Below, in pieces: positions 14,935 through 19,912 of a DNA stretch of 19,912 bases. Positions within the stretch are counted from its first letter, which is position 1. Every line of letters begins with the position of its first letter. The notes under the pieces are model-generated. The model ran no database searches and had not been told where the DNA came from. It worked only from the letters and a program-made list of their open reading frames with translations. The DNA is from Hyphomicrobium_A sp964622715 (GTDB lineage: Bacteria > Pseudomonadota > Alphaproteobacteria > Rhizobiales > Hyphomicrobiaceae): positions 1 to 19,912 of the forward strand of contig CAZURR010000047.1 of assembly GCA_964622715.1 (NCBI GenBank). The letters run 5' to 3'. The translations under genes and the position numbers were made by a program.

Positions 14935-15906
14935 ATGGAGCGGGGCAGTATCAAGGATATCGATGTTCTAAGATTTAGAGCGGCGTTTTACGACGATAGT
15001 GCGATCTCGACCGAGGAGGTCGAGATGCTGTTCGCGCTCGATGATACCTGCCGTGTGCAGGACGCCTCCTGGGTCGATTTCTTCATCGAGGCGGTCACCG
15101 ACTACATCGTCAATCAGACGGAGCCGGAAGGATATCTGACCGCCGAAAACGTCAAGTGGCTGATTTCCCATATCGGCAAGAGCGGCAACGTTGGGCGCAA
15201 AACAGAGGTACGTCTCCTCGTCAACGTGCTCGAGAAAGCGCGCTGGTCGCCCGTTACTTTGGTCCGTTTTGCGTTAGAGCAAGTGAAGACCGCAGTCATT
15301 GAGGGCGAAGGCCCCCTTCGTTCCGAACAATCGCCGGCGAAGGGCCAAATGAGCGAGTCCGACGTCGAGTTGCTGCGCCGGATCCTGTACGCCTTTGGTG
15401 GCGACGGCAATGTGGCCGTGACCCGTAATGAGGCCGAGGTGCTTTTTGACATCAATGACGCCATGGCCGACGCCGAGCCGAACCCGGCGTGGACTGACCT
15501 CTTCGTCAAGGCCGTGACCAACGTTGTAATGGCGGCTTCCGGTCACTTGGTTCCCTCGCGCAAGGAAGCCCTGCGCCGTGACGCGTGGCTAGCTGGTCGC
15601 CGCGAGCTGTCCGCCTTCGCCATGCTATCGGCCATGGTGACCTCGAGCCTGGAGGCCGTGCGTGGTGCCTATCACGAGCAGTCGCCGGAGGAGCGCGCAC
15701 TTGCCCGGTTGGAGCACCAGCGCATTGAAATCATCACCGACGAGTTGATCACGCCTGCCGAGGCCAAGTGGCTGTGCAAACGCATTGGCCGTCATGGGAG
15801 CCTAACGGCGAACGAGGCCGTACTCGTTGCCTATCTGAAAAAGGAAAGCTCCAAGGTCCATCCCGACCTCCGGGCCACGGTAGAACGGCTTTCTCGGGCT
15901 GCCTAA
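14935..15906 (+). CDS. Internally duplicated helical protein, unknown function
   Basis: It has 323 residues from the ATG at 14935. It is similar in style to uncharacterised Rhizobiales proteins. The chain is an A-B-A-B duplication. A modules (about residues 9-60 and 141-199) share [VL]LR, YAFGGDGNVAVTRNEAEVLF-like turns and PAW/SWxDxF(I/V)xAVT. B modules (about 67-104 and 272-305) share KWLISHIGKSG / KWLCKRIGRHG and a following TE/NE helix. Gly/Asp turns before an acidic helix resemble degenerate EF-hands, but the calcium ligands are not complete. No signal peptide is present in this form. In-frame starts at 14899 and 14857 would add a hydrophobic N-terminus with atypical codon use. The chosen start keeps only a few residues before the first module, but its ribosome-binding site is weak, so the start is uncertain. 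Confidence 0.75.
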   Translation: MERGSIKDIDVLRFRAAFYDDSAISTEEVEMLFALDDTCRVQDASWVDFFIEAVTDYIVNQTEPEGYLTAENVKWLISHIGKSGNVGRKTEVRLLVNVLEKARWSPVTLVRFALEQVKTAVIEGEGPLRSEQSPAKGQMSESDVELLRRILYAFGGDGNVAVTRNEAEVLFDINDAMADAEPNPAWTDLFVKAVTNVVMAASGHLVPSRKEALRRDAWLAGRRELSAFAMLSAMVTSSLEAVRGAYHEQSPEERALARLEHQRIEIITDELITPAEAKWLCKRIGRHGSLTANEAVLVAYLKKESSKVHPDLRATVERLSRAA

Positions 15907-16087
15907 AGGCGAGATTTCTTCGAAAAATGCGGCGTTGCGACGCGGACGGTCCTGGCGCAAGGTGCCGGCCCAAGCTAACCTTACGCAGTTTCACCAACCT
16001 ACCATCGGGCGCGGCAATGTTTACCGTGCCCTTCGGGCCGTCTAAAACGACATTCCTCACAACCGAATGGCCGCCTGGCTCAGGCGC

Positions 16088-16103
16088 GCCCAACTAATTG
16101 GGC
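16088..16103 (+). promoter_or_regulatory. Hairpin just upstream of the pccA ribosome-binding site
   Basis: GCCCAA (16088-16093) pairs perfectly with TTGGGC (16098-16103) around a CTAA loop, four bases before AAGGGG (16107-16112), the pccA Shine-Dalgarno. The rest of the 208-base gap (15907-16114) shows no recognisable gene or promoter. Confidence 0.35.
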
Positions 16104-16114
16104 CATAAGGGGCG

Positions 16115-18187
16115 ATGTTCAAGAAGATCCTGATAGCGAACCGCGGTGAAATTGCTTGCCGCGTCATGAAGACCGCGCGGAAAATGGGGATCAAGACCGT
16201 TGCGGTTTATTCCGATGCGGATCGTGACGCCTTGCATGTGGAAATGGCTGACGAGGCGTTGCATATCGGGCCGCCGCCTGCAGCAGAGTCCTACCTCGTC
16301 ATTGAGAAGATCCTGAACGCCTGCAAGTCGACCGGCGCCGAGGCGGTCCATCCTGGCTATGGCTTCCTATCCGAGCGTGAGGCTTTTGCAAACGCATTGG
16401 CCGAGGCGGGCATCGTCTTCATCGGGCCTAACCCGAGGGCGATTGCGGCCATGGGCGACAAGATCGAGAGTAAGAAGGCAGCTGCTGCGGCCAAGGTATC
16501 GACCGTGCCAGGCCACGTTGGAGAGATTGCTGACGCTGCGCACGCCATAAAGATCGCCGAAGAGATCGGTTATCCTGTCATGATCAAGGCCTCGGCAGGC
16601 GGCGGCGGCAAAGGCATGCGCATCGCTTGGAGCAATCAGGAAGTCGCTGATGGCTTCACGTCATCGCGTAACGAGGCCAAAGCCAGCTTCGGCGACGATC
16701 GGATGTTCGTTGAGAAGTTCATCGTCAATCCGCGCCATATCGAAATCCAGGTTCTCGGCGACAAGCACGGCAATGTTGTCCACCTCGGCGAACGCGAATG
16801 CTCAATCCAGCGTCGCAACCAGAAGGTAATCGAGGAGGCTCCCTCGCCGTTGCTCGACGAGAAGACGCGTAAGGCCATGGGCGCACAGGCCGTGGCCCTA
16901 TCTAAGGCTGTCGGCTACGATTCAGCGGGCACGGTCGAGTTCGTTGCCGGTCAGGATCGCAGCTTCTTCTTCCTAGAGATGAACACGCGCCTGCAGGTTG
17001 AGCACCCAGTGACCGAGCTCGTCACAGGCATCGATCTCGTCGAGCAGATGATCCGCGTGGCAGCCGGTGAGAAGCTGCCCTTCAAGCAGTCCGACATCAA
17101 GCTCAACGGTTGGGCGGTTGAAAGTCGCGTCTATGCGGAAGACCCCTTCCGCAACTTCCTGCCCTCCATCGGCCGTCTCGTGCGCTATCGGCCACCGCAA
17201 GAGGCGGCCAAGGACGACGTTACGGTGCGCAACGACACCGGCGTGTTCGAGGGCGGTGAGATCTCGATGTTCTACGATCCCATGATTGCCAAGCTCGTCA
17301 CGCACGCCTCTACGCGCGAGGTGGCTATCTCGGCGCAGTCCGACGCGCTCGACGCTTTCTATATTGATGGCATTCAGCACAACATCCCCTTCCTTTCGGC
17401 GCTGATGCAGCATCCGCGCTGGATTAAGGGCGCGCTTTCAACGGGCTTTATCGCGGAGGAATACCCTGACGGGTTCAAAACGCACAAGGCGGAAGGGGAG
17501 GAGCTGGAGGTTTTGGCGTCCGTGGCAGCCGTGATCGACCACCTCAACAATTCGCGCCGGCGCGAGATTACCCACCAGATGTCGGGCGAGCCCGTTTCCT
17601 TTGCCAAACGGCGCGTGGTCAAGGTCGGGGACACCGAACTGCATCTTGAGGTTTCCGGGACCACCGAGGGCCCCTACTACGTGAAGTTCATCGGAGAAGC
17701 CGATGAGCCTAGCTGGACGTCGGAGATCACATCTTCCTGGCGGCCAGGCGAACCGGTTTACGTTGCCCGATGCCGGGGCTGGTCAAGGCCATCGCGGCCC
17801 GGCGACCCTGTTTGGGAAAGGAGAGTCGGTCACAAGCGCGTGGCAGTGCAGTTGCGCCCGGTGCTCAATGGCCTCAGTCTCTCGTTCCGCGGCGTTCGGG
17901 AGCTGGTCTACGTTTACACCGAGCGTGAGGCGGAGCTTGCTGCGCTGATGCCCGAGAAGAGCGTAGCCGACATGTCCAAGTACCTGCTTTGCCCGATGCC
18001 AGGTTTGGTGAAGGCCATCCACGTGAGCGAGGGAGAAGACGTACAGACCGGTGATGCGCTTGCGGTTGTTGAGGCCATGAAGATGGAAAACATCCTACGC
18101 GCAGAACGCAACGGGTCCGTCAAAAAGGTCAACGCCAAGCCCGGTGACAGTCTTGCGGTCGATGAGGTGATCCTGGAGTTTGCGTAG
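16115..18187 (+). CDS. pccA: Propionyl-CoA carboxylase alpha chain (biotin carboxylase + biotin carrier)
   Basis: Carboxylates its own biotin with ATP and bicarbonate and hands the group to PccB. It has 690 residues, slightly longer than the usual 665-670. The biotin carboxylase domain is about 1-445: IANRGEIACRV at 8-18, ATP-grasp loop GGGGKG at 162-167, the ERECSIQRRNQK region at 227-238, and EMNTRLQVEHPVTE at 288-301. A BT linker domain precedes the C-terminal biotinyl domain, whose EAMKM puts the biotin on Lys656. The CPMPGLVKAI strand is at 626-635. The ATG at 16115 has AAGGGG three bases upstream. In the BT domain, residues 543-560 look like an extra segment: RPGEPVY (543-549) recurs as RPGDPVW (561-567), and the DNA between is a displaced copy of biotin-domain sequence. 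Activity is probably kept, as the frame is intact, but the loop is unusual. Confidence 0.94.
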   Translation: MFKKILIANRGEIACRVMKTARKMGIKTVAVYSDADRDALHVEMADEALHIGPPPAAESYLVIEKILNACKSTGAEAVHPGYGFLSEREAFANALAEAGIVFIGPNPRAIAAMGDKIESKKAAAAAKVSTVPGHVGEIADAAHAIKIAEEIGYPVMIKASAGGGGKGMRIAWSNQEVADGFTSSRNEAKASFGDDRMFVEKFIVNPRHIEIQVLGDKHGNVVHLGERECSIQRRNQKVIEEAPSPLLDEKTRKAMGAQAVALSKAVGYDSAGTVEFVAGQDRSFFFLEMNTRLQVEHPVTELVTGIDLVEQMIRVAAGEKLPFKQSDIKLNGWAVESRVYAEDPFRNFLPSIGRLVRYRPPQEAAKDDVTVRNDTGVFEGGEISMFYDPMIAKLVTHASTREVAISAQSDALDAFYIDGIQHNIPFLSALMQHPRWIKGALSTGFIAEEYPDGFKTHKAEGEELEVLASVAAVIDHLNNSRRREITHQMSGEPVSFAKRRVVKVGDTELHLEVSGTTEGPYYVKFIGEADEPSWTSEITSSWRPGEPVYVARCRGWSRPSRPGDPVWERRVGHKRVAVQLRPVLNGLSLSFRGVRELVYVYTEREAELAALMPEKSVADMSKYLLCPMPGLVKAIHVSEGEDVQTGDALAVVEAMKMENILRAERNGSVKKVNAKPGDSLAVDEVILEFA
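17740..17814 (+). repeat. 54-bp duplication-like insertion in pccA with a displaced biotin-domain fragment
   Basis: Bases 17740-17760 and 17794-17814 match at 17 of 21 positions, offset by exactly 54 bases (18 codons), and encode RPGEPVY and RPGDPVW. Between them, 17764-17793 matches 17990-18019 of the same gene at 26 of 30 positions. The latter encodes CPMPGLVKAI of the biotinyl domain. The offset of 226 puts the extra copy in another frame, where it is read as VARCRGWSRPS. All four differences are synonymous in the biotin-domain frame. Confidence 0.85.
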
Positions 18188-18265
18188 TACACGGCACTGT
18201 TGATTAGGCAAACTCTTGTGGCGCGACGTCTTTTAATGCGTGGGCTTATCTGCACTTGCTGGGGT

Positions 18266-18296
18266 GGCCCAATCACGTTGCCCGAGCGATTGGGCC
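18266..18296. repeat. Perfect 9-bp inverted repeat downstream of pccA
   Basis: GGCCCAATC (18266-18274) pairs with GATTGGGCC (18288-18296) around a 13-base loop, about 80 bases after the pccA stop. There is no T-run on either side, so it could be a Rho-independent-like end without a tail, an mRNA 3'-stabilising stem, or a protein-binding site. The rest of the 242-base gap shows no gene. Confidence 0.45.
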
Positions 18297-18429
18297 CGGA
18301 TTGACTTGCTCAATGGACATTATGTCATGTCGATCAGTTCGTTGTGATGGTCCTTCAAGTATCGGATCAGCAGGTCACATCGCTGTACGAGGTGGTCTGA
18401 CGGCCTGGTCCGGAACTACCATTATCTGA

Positions 18430-18711
18430 ATGGACACACGCACCGTTCAGGTCCGGATAGAGGGGCGGGTACAAGGCGTCGGCTTTCGCGCGTTCGTCGA
18501 GATGAACGCCCATGAGCTTGGTCTTGAGGGATGGGTCCGCAATCGCCGCGACGGATCGGTCGAAGCCGTGTTTCAAGGTGCGGCGGACGCCGTCAAAACC
18601 ATGCTGCATCGCTGCCAAGAGGGGCCGCCAGCGTCTACCGTGGTGCGGGTTGAGCTCATTGATGAAGGTGTTGGTGCCATAGATGGCTTCGAGGTCCGCC
18701 CGACTCAATGA
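18430..18711 (+). CDS. acyP: Acylphosphatase
   Basis: Small cytosolic hydrolase of carboxyl-phosphate bonds such as acetyl phosphate or 1,3-bisphosphoglycerate. It has 93 residues, the normal length. The signature GRVQGVGFRAFV at residues 12-23 contains the phosphate-binding loop and Arg20. GWVRNRRDGSVEAVF at 34-48 contains catalytic Asn38. No clear Shine-Dalgarno precedes the ATG at 18430, so expression may be modest. Its stop lies 7 bases from the stop of the convergent lysR gene. Nothing in the surroundings points to a specific substrate. Confidence 0.95.
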   Translation: MDTRTVQVRIEGRVQGVGFRAFVEMNAHELGLEGWVRNRRDGSVEAVFQGAADAVKTMLHRCQEGPPASTVVRVELIDEGVGAIDGFEVRPTQ

Positions 18712-18718
18712 GCGGCAA

Positions 18719-19567
18719 TCAGTTGAACTTGTTCGCCTTGCGTCGAAGACTATCGAGGATCGGCTCATAGGCTTCCTCGTCGTGGGCCTCGGGGTAGACC
18801 ATGTAGACAGGATAAACGAACTTGCGTGCCCGCTTGGGCTGCCTGAGGCGGCCACGCGTCAAGTACGGACGCACGAGCCGCAAAGGAAAGTAGCCTGAGG
18901 ATTCGTTGGCGAGCAGATAGTCGATCCCGGAAGAGCCCAGGTCGAGGTTAAGCCCCGGATTGGTGAGTTGGGGGTAGGCAGCAGCGTGGTCTTGCTGGAA
19001 GTCGGGGCCCCAGTCGATAAACACATAATCGCCCGAGCCGCGCCGATGCGCCGCCGAGACACTGGTAACCAGCACGAATTCTTCATCGAAAAGATGCTCG
19101 ATTGCCAGACCTGGAGGCTGGCCCGGCCGGTACATGACAGCAAGATCGAGTGTTCCCTCCAGGAGGCGTTGCGTCAGCACGACAGACAGGCCCGAACTGC
19201 CGGAAACAGCGATATCGGGGATGTTTGTTCTCAGCCATGAGATCCATTTGAGAAGGAATCCGTCCCATAACGCGACGGGAGCGCCAACTGCTAGGTGGTC
19301 GCGATGCTGGTCCGAAAGACCAACTTCCAGCTGGGCATGCTGCCAGACGCGGACAAGCGCAAGTGCGTGCTTCTGAAACTGTTCACCAGCGGCTGTAAGC
19401 TCAGCACCCGACTTTGAGCGGCCGAAAAGTGGGCGGCCGAGCTGATCCTCAAGGCTCTTGATACGAGCCGAGACAGTCGACTGCGTGATGTTCATCTTAC
19501 GCGCGGCGTCGATGAAACTTCCTGTCTCGGCAACCATCAAGAAGGTGCGCGCGAGATTGACGTCCAT
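18719..19567 (-). CDS. LysR-family transcriptional regulator
   Basis: It has 282 residues. The N-terminal winged helix-turn-helix is clear: RTFLMVAETGSFIDAARKM (7-25), NITQSTVSARIKSLEDQLG (26-44) with the recognition helix, and RPLFGRS. An effector-binding periplasmic-protein-like domain follows from about residue 87, with GTLDLAVMYRP near 140-150. The effector and targets are unknown. The start ATG reads from 19567 downwards. A perfect T-N11-A-type palindrome lies about 40 bases upstream, as expected for LysR autoregulation. The gene is divergent from the lysine-rich gene at 19745 and convergent with the acylphosphatase gene; the shared 177-base region makes the divergent gene a candidate target. 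Confidence 0.93.
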   Translation of the reverse strand: MDVNLARTFLMVAETGSFIDAARKMNITQSTVSARIKSLEDQLGRPLFGRSKSGAELTAAGEQFQKHALALVRVWQHAQLEVGLSDQHRDHLAVGAPVALWDGFLLKWISWLRTNIPDIAVSGSSGLSVVLTQRLLEGTLDLAVMYRPGQPPGLAIEHLFDEEFVLVTSVSAAHRRGSGDYVFIDWGPDFQQDHAAAYPQLTNPGLNLDLGSSGIDYLLANESSGYFPLRLVRPYLTRGRLRQPKRARKFVYPVYMVYPEAHDEEAYEPILDSLRRKANKFN

Positions 19568-19580
19568 GGCGGTTCACTTG

Positions 19581-19624
19581 ATCGTCGATACGCTGCAAAT
19601 GATATCTATCGAAAAATTCGATAG
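19581..19624. promoter_or_regulatory. Paired palindromes, probable LysR operator
   Basis: Site 1 at 19606-19624 is CTATCGAA, AAA, TTCGATAG, a perfect 8+3+8 palindrome that fits T-N11-A. Site 2 at 19581-19589 is ATCG, T, CGAT. Both use the ATCG/CGAT arms and their centres are 30 bases apart, about three helical turns, as for the recognition and activation sites of LysR regulators. They lie 14-57 bases upstream of the lysR start. The palindromes are seen; the binding is inferred. Confidence 0.6.
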
Positions 19625-19688
19625 CGGTCACCGGAAAAATCCGTTTGTGGCAAAGTTTGATTCTAACCAGATTGTCAGCGTCCCGATG

Positions 19689-19709
19689 GAGTCAGCTCTA
19701 AACTGACTC
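19689..19709 (+). promoter_or_regulatory. Hairpin in the leader of the lysine-rich gene
   Basis: GAGTCAG (19689-19695) pairs perfectly with CTGACTC (19703-19709) around a 7-base loop, about 20 bases before the GAAGGA ribosome-binding site. It could be an mRNA leader stem or an operator. Confidence 0.35.
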
Positions 19710-19744
19710 GTGTTGTTCGGGGTCACAATGGAAGGACAACGATC

Positions 19745-19912
19745 ATGAAGGCGAAAGCCAAGGCGAAAAAACCCGCCAAGAAGAAGAGGAAGACAGCTGT
19801 CAAGAGGAAGCCCGCTGCGAAGCGGAAGACGGCTACGAAGAGAAAGACAACTGTGAAGCGAAAGACAACAGCGAAGAGGAAACCAGCGAAGAAGAAGGCA
19901 GCGAAGAAGAAG
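19745..19912 (+). CDS. Histone-H1-like lysine-rich DNA-binding protein, 3'-truncated
   Basis: A frame open to the end of the window: 56 residues from the ATG at 19745, preceded by GAAGGA eight bases upstream. Well over half of the residues are Lys or Arg; the rest are almost only Ala, Thr, Pro and Val. From residue 14 a six-residue period is visible, six copies of K-R-K-(T/P)-x-x (19784-19891, 18 bases each). This composition is that of bacterial H1-like or AlgP-like C-terminal tails, which bind DNA or RNA without a fixed fold. The strand is purine-rich and uses AGA/AGG/CGA and ACA codons that are rare in neighbouring genes. It is divergent from lysR. The full length and any folded domain lie outside the window, so only the class, not the role, can be stated. 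Confidence 0.75.
   Translation, partial: MKAKAKAKKPAKKKRKTAVKRKPAAKRKTATKRKTTVKRKTTAKRKPAKKKAAKKK

Noticed and set aside
15749..16093. Minus-strand frame overlapping the end of the duplicated protein and the gap before pccA, with a protein-like stretch (VLDGPKGTVNIAAPDGRL)
   Set aside because: It starts only with TTG, has no ribosome-binding site, overlaps the well-supported plus-strand gene by about 158 bases, and no family is recognised. It could at most be an old gene remnant.
17703..17948. Alternative plus-strand frame inside pccA across the insertion
   Set aside because: It contains only a short biotin-domain-like stretch in a further frame and no complete domain; the pccA frame is intact throughout.

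Overview
The window comes from a high-GC alphaproteobacterium, most likely of the order Hyphomicrobiales (Hyphomicrobium/Rhodomicrobium-like). The protein sequences, the adk-rpsM-rpsK-rpoA-rplQ order without rpsD, an Atp12-type F1-ATPase assembly chaperone and a propionyl-CoA carboxylase pair all point this way. No tRNA, rRNA, CRISPR array, transposase or integrase was seen. No gene-free stretch exceeds about 250 bases.

Layout. (1) 1-3360: the end of the ribosomal 'alpha' operon, with 5'-truncated adk, rpsM, rpsK, rpoA and rplQ, closed by a 9-bp hairpin terminator. Several perfect hairpins sit in its gaps, including three in a row between rpsK and rpoA. (2) 3472-4500: an extended-SDR reductase/epimerase. 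(3) 4697-12540: a long same-strand run. It holds a DegP/DegQ-type periplasmic protease, rarA, then an accessory cassette (FAD monooxygenase, Tae4-like peptidoglycan amidase, two-TM small protein), then the tightly overlapping series crcB, rluC, HAD phosphatase and Atp12. The HAD gene is broken by a frameshift at an A6 run. (4) 12680-18187: pccB and pccA, the two subunits of propionyl-CoA carboxylase, separated by a small secreted protein and an internally duplicated protein of unknown function. (5) 18430-19912: acylphosphatase, a convergent LysR regulator with a palindromic operator-like site upstream, and the start of a divergent, extremely lysine-rich histone-H1-like gene that runs off the window.

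How the genes fit together. The first block makes ribosomes, RNA polymerase and adenylate kinase. DegQ and RarA serve envelope protein quality and stalled replication forks. PccA and PccB carboxylate propionyl-CoA to methylmalonyl-CoA. The cassette at 7523-9654 is the least housekeeping-like part.

Most unusual observations. pccA carries an in-frame 54-bp duplication-like insertion. Inside it lies a 30-bp, out-of-frame copy of the gene's own biotin-domain DNA, and all four differences from the in-gene copy are synonymous in the biotin-domain frame. A Tae4-like amidase lies here without any other type VI secretion gene in view, followed by a small two-TM protein. The gene at 14935 has an A-B-A-B internal duplication.
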